Shown: positions 12,591-24,820 of the stretch, piece by piece
Position numbering within the stretch: the stretch's first letter is position 1
Layout: every line of letters starts with the position of its first letter
Notes under the pieces: model-generated
What the model saw: only the letters and a program-made list of their open reading frames with translations
Database searches by the model: none
What the model was told of the DNA's origin: nothing
From: Lobosporangium transversale
Taxonomy: Eukaryota; Mortierellomycota; Mortierellomycetes; Mortierellales; Mortierellaceae
Length of the DNA stretch: 64,000 nt
Direction of reading: 5' to 3'
NCBI RefSeq assembly: GCF_002105155.1
Contig: NW_019028980.1
Coordinates: forward strand, 992,001-1,056,000
Made by a program: the position numbers and the translations under genes

Positions 12591-15500
12591 AAAAAAATAA
12601 AAAAAAAAGAACAGTTTTATGAGCTCTTGCAAAGGCAACTTCGCGCATGGGCATGCACTAAGATCTTGCATGCATTTTCCTTTCTCTTAATGTACCTCAT
12701 ATGATTAGAACACCATGCTTAAGAAGAAAAAAAGAAAAAAAAAAGGTAGAGAAGATAACCCTCTTTCGAAACCATTTGAAACTAGTTGCCGAAACAAAAC
12801 GCCAACAGCAAGGACTTCCGCCGATCACCTCATCATTTATTTTTATTTTAAAGTTGAATGCAAAGAAAAAAGCTGGGGAGAAATAGAAAGCAAAAGTTTG
12901 GTGGTATCCATATGTATCAGGCTCTGGATGTCTCGATTGGTAAAAAAAAAAAGTTCAAATGAATATCGTCATCAATAACGTGGTGAAATATTTGCTCGGA
13001 GCAGGGAAATTGACATGTATGCAATACCGATCTCGACTGCAACAAAGGATAGGACTAAAATATGTATATTATATATTTATATACTTTGGTGTAATATATT
13101 TTGTACAAATTTTATTGTTTGATTTGCCGATCTTCCCATCGAGTCATTTTGAAATCGATAGCAAGCTAATGCCAACATTACATGGACAGACTCGTCTTTT
13201 TTTTTTTTACGAACTAATGGTGGTCAAAGTTTTTGGTGCGATATGATTTTGGGCTATGCTGCATATCAGTAATTAACAGACAAACGCAAATATTAAAGTA
13301 CAATCGCAGATATATACTTGACGTTTGCAAAGACATTTACAAAAAATACATGTTCACTTGTTGTATCACCAGAGTATTCCTTATTTCGTTTTTACAATCT
13401 GATCTCAGGCAGTAACCTGCAGTGATGAAAAGCGGACATAATCGTTCCAGAACGACTTGTTCTTGTTATCCAATTTGAGAAAAAAGATAAGGTCGTTTAC
13501 AGTGGGGCTAATGAGATGTTAATTTGAAATGTGGAAATGATTTTTTTTTTCCCCCCTATTCACTAACCTGAATTAATATATCCAGTGTAAACATGCAAAC
13601 ATTCACGTATGCGTACTTTATTGGAGAACAAGGGGGTCTCTTCAGCACTGTTGGCCGCCGCGCGTTTTTTTTTTTTGTGGCCCTTTAATTCTTTTAATTT
13701 TAATTATATATATTCATGTAGCCTATTATATATAAATGAATAGATATTGTAAAAACAAATATATATATTTATATATATATATGTATTTGATTCATTCGTA
13801 TATAACTCTTTATTCTATTTTCCGAGTCTCTCCGGTATATTAGTGAAAGGATCCATACTGCAATTTTTTCTCCATGAAAATGACAATGACATGGAATCAC
13901 TTTCTCTCTATCTCTCTTTATACCTAACAAACGTCTATCCATCGACGTACACAAAGAAAAAAGCAAAATAAAAAAGAAGAAAGTATGCTTGAATAAGAAA
14001 CAGAACGAAGCTTATCGTTGTCGTAATTGTTTGGTTAAACCTTTCTTTTGACCATCTCAACTTGCATGTTTGTTTTTTATTTTATTATTTTTATTCAATT
14101 GTGGTTCTTGAGAACAGCTTTGAGTCAAGCAAAAAAAAAAAAAAAAAAAAAAAGAAAAAGAAAAAACTCCCAAAAGCCTAATATAGAGTATAAGAATATA
14201 TATATATATACATATATATTTATATTTTAATAGGAGAACTATCAATTGTTACCAATCATGTCAGTATTCAAAGTTGTGGACTCGTTTGCCATTTGTCATT
14301 AGGGCTGGCCATATGATCATATGCTCCAAGGTTTGTTTCTGGATCAAGAAAAAATGGTGGCGTCTTGAATAAGAAAAAAAGAGAGTTAAAGCTTGTATGA
14401 GGAAGCTAAAAAAAAAGGTTGCTCGACGCCGATCACTCTTAATGCTCTCGGTCATCCCGCTCTGATGCTTGCTGAGCGCAACATTTTCTCTTCAGGTTGC
14501 GGTCCAGATTTACATAACGTGGGGTCATTTGGACGGTAGACACGAGAAAGCCAACCTTTTCCTTGTCAATCAAATTATATATATACAATAGACATCAATA
14601 TATATACATGTATATATAATTACTTGTTTACTTTATTTTTTTTTATTTTTTTTATTTTTTTTTCCACAGCAAACTAACGACACTGAGAACCGGGCCCTTC
14701 TTTATATGGCCCATGACGCTATTTATATGACATGACCCAGGCAGGCAGAGCAATAACCAGTTGAATTGCACCAAATGAATGAATGCCTTTGAGTGGTTCG
14801 AACTAGTTTGACTATCAACCACGCTTTTTTTTTTTTTTTTTTTTTTTCTGAATAAACACACTTAATAATTTTATCCGGAGCTGATTGTTCTACGCCTTGC
14901 CACGGCCCAAAGGTTAAACAAGCTGTCGTACCATGGTTTGAATCAGATTTTTTTCTTTTCCAATTATACTTAATCTGAATATGCGGCTTTTTGCATGTCA
15001 ACTTGCCATATTCAGACATGTGCAATTTTTTTTTTTTTTTTTTTTTTTTTTTGCCTGTTGCACTCGCATGGTCTTTTCCTTTTGTTGTTTTCCGTGTTCG
15101 CAACTTCATTTGGTTCTATTCCCGCTTCCACTAGGATCAGGGTAACTTTTTTTTTATCATTGAGTTCTCCTTTATGCTTCACTCCTTAGCTGTACACTTT
15201 TTTTTTTTTTTTTTTTTTGTGTTTTACATCTTCACCTTTATACAAAATACATATACGATTCACGGCAGCAAACAACATGGATGAAGGAGAGACATTGTAA
15301 AATAATGTCAAAGACATGAAAATACAGATCTACGAATATATAAAAAAAAAAAAGTCTAGGCCTATACTTTAATTGAGCAATTTGCTTTCTACTTTTTATT
15401 ATTATTTTTTTTCCTTCGCCACCAAGGGCACAAATCTTATTATATTTTTTTGTAATACAAACATGTCGTTCTTTGAACAGTGATCAATGGGAATAAAAGA

Positions 15501-17041
15501 AGAGGGAGGGCTATTCACAAGTTTTTCTCCTTCCTTCCAATCTCCCAATCTCACATCCAAAAAATTCTATCGGTTTTTTCCATTTCACCCTTTTTTTTTT
15601 TTTTTTTTTTTTTATATCGACATTTTCTGAAAGAGTAAGAAAATAAGAATTATAGATCCATTATTATATCCAAATGTCTGCAGGATAGTGCATGTCAATG
15701 CATACAGGGAAGCAGCTGGTGAGGCTAACACAAGCCTTTGAGGGGATGAGGATAGATATATATGAATACGTTTATTCATCGAAATATATCTATTCAGTTC
15801 CATTACAAAAAAAAAAAAAAAAAAAAAAAAAACTGCATTATACATGTATGTTTTCGGCCCATTGTTTGACCGCAATCCGTGCTTACATACTCAGGCTTGT
15901 GGGCCCCAAAGCGTTAAACATTCACTTGGTAATTTAGGTCTGCGGATCAAAATTTATAGCCTTTCCACACTCATGACCTTCAACCCGGAGTATATGTTTT
16001 TCTTTTTTTGATATGAAGAGGACCCTTCGGGGTATGGAGCATATTTTCTATACTCTTTGGACTGTGGGCAAAACGCCCCAGACACATATCTGATAAGCAG
16101 CTATTTCTGCGCAAACAGCTAAGCTGTATCCATGGATTTCATAAACCCTGGTTGCCGTCGTTGATACTCAAAATCCGTGGTCTTCAATCTTCAAAATATA
16201 TCAAGATGTTTTTTTTTTTTTTTTTTTTTTCTTATTTGGTCACGATCGGATATTTTTCTTTCTTTTCTTTTCTATTTTTTTTTTTTTTTTTTTTTTTTGT
16301 ATAATCTTTCAAATGTATTGTCAAGGACGGCGAAGTACACGTATAAAGGTAAATCCCGCTACCTATTAAAGCAATCCAATCGTCTTTGTTTTTTAATATT
16401 ATATATTTAAATATGACTTCGTTACCGAAAGAAATGGACGTCTGTTTGTCTGTCCATCTGTTGTTGTTGTTGCTGCTTTTTTTGTCTTCCCCAAACCTTT
16501 TTTTTTTCCTCCAACCTCGGTAACTTACCCTTAGTGCGCTATTGTTTTACATGTGGGTTGCTTCCTTAGGGGAAGGGACCCTTGAAGTAAGACAGTTTAT
16601 GATACATTTTGTCTATCAAAATGAAGTTGAAATTGACTCCATCCTTTAGAGCGTTGTGTTACGATATTTCATCAAACAATTGTCAAATAGTCTCTCAGAT
16701 TTTTACTCTTCCATCTCTTTCTTATTGGGTATAATTGTTCCATCTTTCTATCGCCGCTCGCTCGTTACTGTTGTATAATATATACTTTTTATTCTTCTCT
16801 TTGTCTGCTACATTAACACCTCCTATTGATTATTAGAATTAGATTAGGGACTAATAGTATATATCTATATTATTGATATTTGATAAGAAAGGCTTTTTTT
16901 GTGTTTTCTTTTTTTTTTTGTCTCTGAAAGTTCGCACGCCCCATGCAAACTGTTTACGCTGATATGGGTTGTGGTCCTTCAATTTTCTATCACGGATTCT
17001 CTATCCATTTTTTTTTTTATTGGATCAGTCCGGTCTCTTTT

Positions 17042-17590
17042 TCAGAGAATCACGCACTTTGCCTTTTTTCTCTTTCGATCACGATCTTTAACCCCTTGCT
17101 TCCGTTGTTGAATCTGCCTCATCAAAAGCGTGTAAACTTCATCCACATTTTGCCTCGTCTTGGCTGATGTCTCAATATACCGACAGTTCCACTCTGCAGC
17201 TCTAGCGGCTGCTTCCTGTGGATCGACTTTTCGAAGCTGACCCAAATCAGCCTTGTTGCCAACTAAGATAATAGGGATCTAATAGCAAATACGAAAAAAA
17301 AAAAAATCAGGTTACTTTTTCAAGGTCCCTTTTTTTTTTTTTTTTTTTTTTTTTCGCACCCCTCTTTAGATGTCTATTTATATTTCAGACTCTTCACTCC
17401 CCCATCCCCTTGCCAACCCTTATTTTTGCTTTTGTTTTTTTTTTTTTTACCTTGTCATCATCTAGGACGCGAATGATTTGATCCTTGAATTCTTGTGTAT
17501 GTAAGAAGGATTCATATTCACATATCGAAAACACGCAGAGAAAACCTTCGCCGGATCGATAGTAATTATCACGGATCTGGTAGAGTGAAA

Positions 17591-17621
<31 letters not shown>

Positions 17622-18218
17622 GATATCAGCATATTTTGTTTTATTTGTATTAGCGTGGAAATTTTTGAGCAATTGTGCCAAAGACGCAGTCACGACGCGC
17701 TTTAGTGAGGGGAAGGTTCAGGTAATGTTTTTTTTATCTTGGGCGAAATATGAAGAAATACATGGCTGTATGTACCTACATAATCTACACGCATAATATA
17801 ATAATTATGATGATGATTACGCGCATGTAGTGATGTAGTAGGCTCCCAGCCATTAATGAGAGGATAAAAAAAAAGAAAAAAATACAAGAAAAGTAGGATG
17901 GATGTGGATATAGAAAAAGATGAAGAAGGTGCAGCGAATGGAGAGAGAGAAAGAGAGAGAGAGGAAGAAGAGGAGTTGGCACTATATTTCACTTACAGCA
18001 GCGTATTCTTCCTGACCAGCTGTATCCAAAATGTCGATTTGACAGGGTTGGTTGTCAAGATTGATCTTCTTCCTGTAAGAATCCGCTTTGGTTGGGTCAT
18101 ATTCTTCTACAAAGTCGCCATACATGTATTGCAATGTCAGAGCAGACTTTCCAACGCCTCCAGATCCGACCATGATCACCTTGTGCAAAGGGACTTCCTG
18201 TTTTGCTTTCTTTCCCAT
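17042..18218 (-). CDS. Ral-type small GTPase
   Basis: Three exons (18218-17997, 17576-17451, 17278-17042), all joined in phase 0, encode 194 residues. All Ras-superfamily boxes are present: P-loop GSGGVGKS at 18-25, switch I with [21 protein letters not shown] and ETSAKT. The [11 protein letters not shown] start and the [10 protein letters not shown] effector region are those of Ral proteins rather than classical Ras or Rap. A basic tail precedes the CAAX box CVIL, whose final Leu predicts geranylgeranylation and membrane anchoring. Ral acts in exocyst-dependent secretion and polarity in animals; the role here is inferred. The two introns (420 and 172 bp) carry long T runs, as elsewhere in this window. 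Confidence 0.93.
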
Positions 18219-20052
18219 GATGTGTTATTTATAAATGTAGTTTGACGAAAAAGTGAAAAGGGAAGAGAAAGGGAGAGGAGATGGATGTGTATGTGGATTG
18301 TGTATGAATATTGATTTGGAGATAGGTGAGGTGCGGTTCCTGAATGTCAAAAACTTGTTTGTCCTACAATGAGGCTGCAGACCACAAACAAAGTTGAGCT
18401 GAATGAGAAAGATGAACGAGTGATTGGGATGGAAAGAAGAATGGAAAGAGAGGGAGAGAGAGAGAGACAGAAAGAGGAAAGAGGAAGGGAGAAAGGAGAT
18501 GTGAACCCAATAGAAGGATAACGAATAACAAAAAGAACACTGCCAGGTACATCCTTTCTACTCCTTTATTATTATTTTTTTTTTTTTTACTTACCTCTCT
18601 ATCTGTCTCGGACAGGTGCGGCTCGAGGATGTATTGGTTTTTCTTTGTTGCGTGTTTTTTATTATTATTATTATTGAGAGCTTAATGAGCTGAATGAGAA
18701 AAACTGAGCTCCATTCCATCACATGACCCCATTTAAAAAAAAAAGATGTCAGGCCACGCCAGGTTCATGCCCGGAACCGATGAGCAAACTCTTGTCTCCA
18801 TCATCCTCATATGATGGCTCCGTCTTTTATTATCATCGATGTTATGTTTATTTTAGCAATGTTGGGGTGGATAGTATTCGCAAAGGAAAAAGGCAAGCTC
18901 GCCTTACATGTACAATGTATATTCAAGAAGCGTGAGCATATTGAGTTCTGTGTAGGATTAATGTAGGATGATTAAAATAGAACTGCACGATTGTTGGATT
19001 GTTGAACAGAAACCTTTTCATCGTTATCCAACAGAAGCTAGATTTAGCCCTTGAGAAGTTGGATCTCATACCTGAAGGGTTATCATCCAAACCTAATGAT
19101 GATCCTTCCTTCTTCATTCGCCTTCAATATTTGCGCGAATGATGGAAACAGGGTTGCCAGTTTGTTGTTTTATGATTGATTATATAAAAATACACGCGAG
19201 CTTTTGCAACGCGTCAGAAGATCCTAAAAACCACAGCCTGGCTTGGTCATAAAAAATAAATAAATCTCCGTTTCTCCTAATCGTACATGACAGGTGTTTA
19301 ACGAATTGCTTTTTTCAGCTTTGCGTGCTCAGTCCATTCGCACATGTTTGTACATGTTTGTCATTAATGGTCTATATGTCGCATGTAGCAATGGAGCATG
19401 CATAACCTTCAGAAGGTTTGTAGTTTGTTTTTCTAAAAAAAAAAAGACAATGCATCTCCCAGATTGTTATCTATTTTGCCTTTGGATCTTGTCTTCATCT
19501 TTGAACATGTTCAAAATGCATGGATCGGTTAGGGGTTGGTTGGGGGGTATGGTAGGGGAACCGTAGCAAGAAACCTTTAAACTTTCGAGCCCATGCAAAA
19601 ACATAGACACATCAAGCATATCAATATGAATAGAGTATCTCTTTTGGCTTTTTCTGGACAAACTTTTTTTTTTTTTTAGCCCATTCTTGAAAAAACCTCC
19701 TTCCCTTCCATCAGCAAAGTTTACTACCAATAACATCTGTTCTCAAAACAAGACAGCTACAATAAGAACTGTCCTGCCTACTAATACACAGGAACGTCGT
19801 TGTAAACTATAAGACAATTAATCTATGTGCTACACCCGGGGCCTAGTTGCCTTATCCTTGTACTGTACATATAAAGCTGCTCTCAGAATAAAGTATGCTA
19901 TGAATAAAACAGAGCAACCTGGTCTTGGTCTATTGGCTCAACTCAAATAATAAAAATGTTACAAGGAGTCAAACTAATAAAATATATAATAATGTGGCTA
20001 ATAATCAACTGCGATCCACACTCCACGCGAAACCTTCTCAGGTTATAATCCT
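18219..20052. other. Intergenic; Ral promoter side and a possible solo LTR at 19738-19911
   Basis: The first few hundred bases upstream of the Ral start are C/T-rich on the sense strand, typical of 5' UTRs here. No gene is recognisable. Bases 19738-19911 begin TGTTC and end AAACA. On the plus strand they contain an ATATAAAG box followed by AATAAA about 25 nt later, an LTR-like arrangement. No second copy exists in the window, so this is weak. Confidence 0.35.
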
Positions 20053-21052
20053 TCAAATGTGGTAATAACCAATGTTGTCCTCTTTAAGGCACCAGACATA
20101 GTGCCTATGGTCATGTATACCACCCCATTTTGATGACATGGTCCCTTTATTTAGACCAGTAACTTGTGCATTAATTGTTCGTCCTTGCACCGGTAGCACG
20201 TAAAAGATGTAAGAACTTTCATCAGCGTAGACTCGGGGTCTACAGATATCCTTTTAGCTGGGTCTAATAGTGAAGTAGAATACAGTCTGTGGGGTATTTC
20301 GCTTAAAGCAAATCGAATCACAATAGGGACTGTGTGTTTAGTCTACGCAAGCTTATTTCTCAAAAAAAAGAAAAAACTCACCTTGGATAATCTGCGGCAT
20401 GCTTATCTGCCACTTCGGATGACAATGTACCAAAGCGGTCTCTAAGAGAGCAGCTGAAGATCATTTGGTTGCCACACCATCTGTATGTAGTTTCCGAGAG
20501 AATGATGTGTAAAAAATATTATTGGTGAACATCTATACTTTCTGTTTTCGATTTTCTATTCCACCGCGGCACATGGTAGCACGGACGAATCAATGCATCT
20601 TAAATCGTATAGACTACGCCTCATATCTACAACTGCTTTGAGTGGGCATTGCCTTATAGCGAGAGGATATCGAAGGACATTTTATGACTGATCATCTATC
20701 ATAAGATGACTATTTGCTAGCTATTACTGTTATGTAAGTAGTCTCAAAACCATCTTTCAAAACTTCTTTATAGTAGCCCATGGAGATGTCGCTAAATTCT
20801 GTATACCTTTGGCTCGATATAGGACCCTGATTCTCTTGCTGCTTAAGGCAAAAGTATGTTCTTCCGCACTATGAGTGTAATCATTATTGATAGCTACTAC
20901 AGGCTTTGCGATCGCATCTTGATCGTAGCGGTAAAACGATGCTTTAGCGCTAAGTAAGTAAGACACTGATGTGGATAATGCTTTGCACCAATATTGAGTC
21001 TGTAGGTCCCTTTGTACCTCTTAAGAAGCAAGGGCTTCTTCGAAAATTCATG
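20053..21052 (-). pseudogene. Possible decayed multi-exon gene of unknown function
   Basis: Several protein-like stretches lie in order on the minus strand, between plausible splice sites. An acceptor at 21053 opens a segment beginning HEFSKKPLLLKRYKGTYRLN. A second stretch, starting CGRTYFCLKQQENQG, follows a CATAG acceptor near 20876. A third (TYRWCGNQM) ends at a GTGAG donor near 20384 and joins through a short intron with a CTAAAC branch-like site to SPYCDSICFKRN. That last segment meets a TAA, after which the same frame stays protein-like for about 65 codons to a TGA at 20053-20055. I cannot connect the second and third stretches in phase. This is a decayed gene or one I cannot model; no family was recognised. 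Confidence 0.3.
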
Positions 21053-21715
21053 CTACGACTCATGTATCCGTTTCATACATGCTTGGGTCATTTGTCACTT
21101 TTATAAGCATTTTTTGTAGAAAAAAAAAAAAAAAAAAAAAAGACAAATAGGGATGTACTTCAGGATAGTTCAACTCGTGAATGTAAAAAGATGGAGTGTT
21201 GTGTATAGGTGTGGGGATTGAATGTCTGGAAAAAACGTTGAACTTGACCCAATGATGTTCACGAAAGAGCGTAAAAGATTAACTATGGCTCGATCGCAGT
21301 TGTGGCACGCGTGAGCTTGTGTCTTGTAACACAAGTCGGGATCAAAATCATGGTGGAATTCTAATGTATGGTTTACTTAATGAGTTCTTTGCGGGTGACT
21401 GAGGGTCCAAAGGATCTTTCTCTTTCTCCCTTTTTCATTGTGCATGAGAATGAGATACTACACATCTTCTTGGCCGTTGCTCAGACAATGCCATCGTGTA
21501 CAAGCCACCAACACATTGGTTGTGGGGCGAAGACAAAGGCCTTTCTGCATCAGGAATTTTTTTTTTTAGGTGTTCACGAACTACTTTCTTTTTCATCTCC
21601 GCCCTTGTCATCATTCAAAATCTTTTTACATCCTCCATCCGCCATCCACCATCATCCAGACTACATCTGATATTTCAGCTTCACTCCTGGAGAGCCCTGT
21701 TTAATATTGACTGAC

Positions 21716-23122
21716 ATGACGCCTCGTAGTCATCCACTTTTTAAATCAAGGCAGAAAATCCTTGTTGGCCTGGCGGTTGCTCTCGCAGCAGGGCTATTGC
21801 TCCTCGAACTTTATGCTCTTAACCAAGGCCGACAAGATCTGAAATATACAAACGAGGATCCAGTAGATTCAGAACAAGGACCACATCAGACGCCAGATTA
21901 CCTATCCAAAAATGAAGAAGAAGATCTTTACAATACCCCACCAGAAAAGATCGGAGGGAACGGTATCTGCAATAACCTGCCTGAGCCTCGCCATCCTCGT
22001 AAATTGTTGATTTCGCACAAAGACAAGGGCCAACCCATCAGAATTTTACGCTGGAGTTTCCTTCCATACTGGCGCGAGATCGATTGGAAGAAGGAGTCCC
22101 TGAAACTGTGTCCTTTCCCACATGAGCTTCAAATAGCCATTGATCGATACAAGGAAACCACTGTCAAAGACATGTCACTCTCCTGGGGCAAAGGATATGC
22201 GCCATGCTATCTCTGGGAAATTGACTATGATGATGCTGGCAGCTGTGAAACCGAGCAGCATGGCAAAATCGAATACACCATCACACATAATTACACGCAA
22301 TTCAGGACCGCTGATATCATCTGGATGAACAGTCTCTTTCCATTTTATACTTCTGAGGCGCCATGGTTTGATGCAAAATTGTTGCCCCCAAGGCTTGCGG
22401 ATCACAAATGGGTGTCCAACTTCCACTCAGAGTCCGTAGCCTACTATCCATTCGTGGCCTTGCCAGAGTACAATCAATTGTTTGATCTAACAGTAGGAAG
22501 TCCGCCCAGTATGATGGATGTTCCCATGCCAATGTACCCAATTTCACATGAGATGGCACTGGATCTAGCGAACGTGGAGCCATCTTACCCTTTTGACAGG
22601 AAACCAAGGGATTATATCGCATTCTTTGTTTCTAATTGTTGGTCAAAGAACAGCCGCGAAAGGCTTATGCAGGGCCTCATTGATGGAATCGGTGCTCATT
22701 CGTTTGGAAACTGCTTGCATAATAAGGACCTTAATAGCGAACCATCTGGCAAGAATCCGAACTGGGAGCAAAACAAAAAGGAGAAGTTGAAGGAGTACCC
22801 TTTTGTACTGGCAGCTGAGAATTCTAACTGTCTTGGATATGTTTCAGAAAAGATCTACGACGCTTTAGCAATTGGTGCTGTGCCCATCTATTTGGGTGCA
22901 GACGACATTAATGATTATGTACCTGAAGGAAGTTACATCAATGCGGCTGATTTCAAGGATACAAACGAGTTGGTCAAGTATATGAGGAATGTTGACAGAT
23001 CGCAGTTCTTCAGATGGAAGGCTGATGTCAAACAGGATGTTACCAAGTTTTGCAAAAAGTGTTTTGGCGATAAAAACAAGAAATTGGAGTGCAGTATCTT
23101 GGAGCGTATCGAATACGTTTAG
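21716..23122 (+). CDS. GT10 alpha-1,3-fucosyltransferase, type II Golgi membrane protein
   Basis: A single exon of 468 residues starts at the first real ATG (21716); the frame is open slightly further upstream but only with TTG. A basic N terminus is followed by one membrane span at about residues 15-35 and a stem, the type II topology of Golgi glycosyltransferases. The family-10 donor-binding signature is clear: SEKIYDALAIGAVPIYLG at about 377-395. Upstream are HSESVAYYPF and a DYIAFFVSNC segment. GT10 enzymes transfer L-fucose from GDP-fucose to N-glycans or other acceptors. Fucose-containing wall polymers are known in Mucoromycota, so a cell-wall or glycoprotein role is likely. It converges on the chitin deacetylase gene 484 bp away. 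Confidence 0.92.
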   Translation: MTPRSHPLFKSRQKILVGLAVALAAGLLLLELYALNQGRQDLKYTNEDPVDSEQGPHQTPDYLSKNEEEDLYNTPPEKIGGNGICNNLPEPRHPRKLLISHKDKGQPIRILRWSFLPYWREIDWKKESLKLCPFPHELQIAIDRYKETTVKDMSLSWGKGYAPCYLWEIDYDDAGSCETEQHGKIEYTITHNYTQFRTADIIWMNSLFPFYTSEAPWFDAKLLPPRLADHKWVSNFHSESVAYYPFVALPEYNQLFDLTVGSPPSMMDVPMPMYPISHEMALDLANVEPSYPFDRKPRDYIAFFVSNCWSKNSRERLMQGLIDGIGAHSFGNCLHNKDLNSEPSGKNPNWEQNKKEKLKEYPFVLAAENSNCLGYVSEKIYDALAIGAVPIYLGADDINDYVPEGSYINAADFKDTNELVKYMRNVDRSQFFRWKADVKQDVTKFCKKCFGDKNKKLECSILERIEYV

Positions 23123-23605
23123 GAGAAAAGAGGGGGAAAGAAAAATAGATTAATAAATTAACATTTGATACTGTCATAAATGCGATAAATCATTGACATT
23201 TGAAAGTTGTGTTTTGATACTAAAAAAAAAAAAAAAAACCAGCTTTTTATGTCTCCAGAAACCTGCAAATTCAAAAATGTGTCCTGTGCGTAACTGCTGC
23301 GACAACGTGCCAAATCAAACCTGACCATTCACAATTGCTACATGCATGTCAACAAAGGGGGCAACAAGGGGAGGAGAAAAAGTGAAAGCGAGTACATATT
23401 TTGATTATATTCTGACTGACAACTAATCCAAATATAGTCTCATGCTTTTACCTTTAAAAATAAAAAAAGATTTATGAGCATTCGAATCCATTTTTTTTTT
23501 TTTTTTTTTTTTACATTTTTTTATTAAGAGAATAGATGAAGGATGCTAGGAAGTACATGATATAGTATGTAATATAAGTATACAGAAAGATGGTATTTTT
23601 TTTGT

Positions 23606-24692
23606 TTAGTTCTTGTACCATGCGCTCTCGGGGATTCCCAAGCAAGTACCAACGGTGACGACCTTGTAGCCCTTGCTAAGGGCATAGTCGACAGCCAGGG
23701 GTCCCACCTTCTTGGCGGTGAGCTCGTGGACATCGTGCTGAAGGAAAATATGACCAGGCTTCTTAAGCTCACTAGACTTTTTCAAGACAGTCTTGTAAAG
23801 ATCGAGACTCTTCTTATAGTCCTTGGTGTCTATTTTTTTTTAAACCATAGTAATGAATGATACTGTTAACATTGGTAATAAAGTGGTGATCATGGATCAA
23901 ACATAATAATAGTCGATCATGTTTTTTTTTTTTTTTTTTTTTTTTTCTGTATGTTACTTACGTTGCCAGTCGTTGGTATCCTGATCCCAGTTGATGACCT
24001 TGTAACCGAGGTTACCCAAGGTAGTCAAGGCCAAAGCGTTGGTGCTACCGTAGGGAGGACGCATGAATGTAGGAGCCTTGCCAATGATAGCTCTGAGGGC
24101 AACCTCGACTAATTTATTGAACGATTTTTTAAGTGATTATTAACCAGAGTCAGTACAGATTAAAAAAACACATGGTCCCATACACGAGTCTCACATATAA
24201 CAATATGGCTCTATTTTATGATCAATGAAAGGAAAACTTACGCTTAGTCATTTCTTGAATGATAGCAGCGCCCTTGAGCGTAGCCAAGTCCTGATGGGAC
24301 CAGGTGTGGGAGGCAATCTGGTGTCCATCAGCCAACATCTGCTTAAGGACTGATGAGTGTTGGGTAAGGGGACCAAAGTTCTCTCCGTTAATGAAGAAGG
24401 TGACCTTGGCATTCTTCTTGCGCAGATTGTCCAAGAGACCCTTGGTGTAGATGTGTGGACCGTCGTCAAAAGTGATGGCAACGGTGCCAGGGAGAGTGCA
24501 GCGGGTGATGACGGTCGCAGCGGGGGCGCGTTTGAAGAGGGCGTGACCTTCCTCACCTCCAACAGCAACAGGAGCTCCCATCAAAGCGGGTGCTGGGGCA
24601 TCAGCTGGAGCAGGTGCAAAAACAGGAGCGGCATTGACGAATGCGGAGCAAACGAGGGTTGCCACAAGAGCCAAACGGGTGATAGGGGCCAT
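23606..24692 (-). CDS. Secreted chitin deacetylase, CE4/NodB domain
   Basis: Three exons (24692-24242, 24108-23962, 23829-23606) encode 273 residues. A signal peptide with cleavage near residue 22 is followed by an Ala/Pro-rich linker and a polysaccharide deacetylase domain. The CE4 motifs appear in order: TFDDGP at 74-79 with the catalytic and metal-binding Asp pair, the metal-binding HTWSH at 129-133, RPPYG at 167-171, DTNDW, and LQH in FLQHDVHE. Every catalytic residue expected of an active enzyme is present. It would convert chitin to chitosan at the cell surface, a central step in Mucoromycota walls. No GPI-attachment tail is evident, so it is probably secreted or wall-bound. Confidence 0.94.
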
Positions 24693-24810
24693 TATAATAG
24701 AAGTGATATGTTGTTCCTGAAAGGATGGAAGGGAGAACTGAGTCCTAGGGTACTGAGGGAAGAAGGGAGAGAGGTGATGATTTACTGATTTGTTTTGAGG
24801 ATTGAAGCAG

Positions 24811-24820
24811 CTTTTTATAT
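24811..24820 (-). promoter_or_regulatory. TATA box of the chitin deacetylase gene
   Basis: On the minus strand ATATAAAAAG lies 119 nt upstream of the ATG. It is a good TATA match at a position that leaves a 5' UTR of roughly 90 nt. Confidence 0.5.

Larger units (their letters stand above)
6020..17041. other. 11-kb stretch without a recognisable gene
   Basis: All longer open frames here are low-complexity or run through poly(A)/poly(T). None resembles a protein family, and I found no convincing pair of splice sites joining protein-like segments. Around 6020-6600 the sequence is purine-rich and could be the promoter and 5' UTR of the SANT-like gene, with the 3' UTR of the Ral gene at the other end. 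The stretch holds more than a dozen homopolymer runs of 15 nt or longer plus AG, TA and AAAAT microsatellites. No tRNA with proper A and B boxes was seen. Confidence 0.6.

Noticed and set aside
14790-14815. GGTTCGAACT as a Pol III B box
   Set aside because: No A box or acceptor pairing exists at the proper distance upstream.
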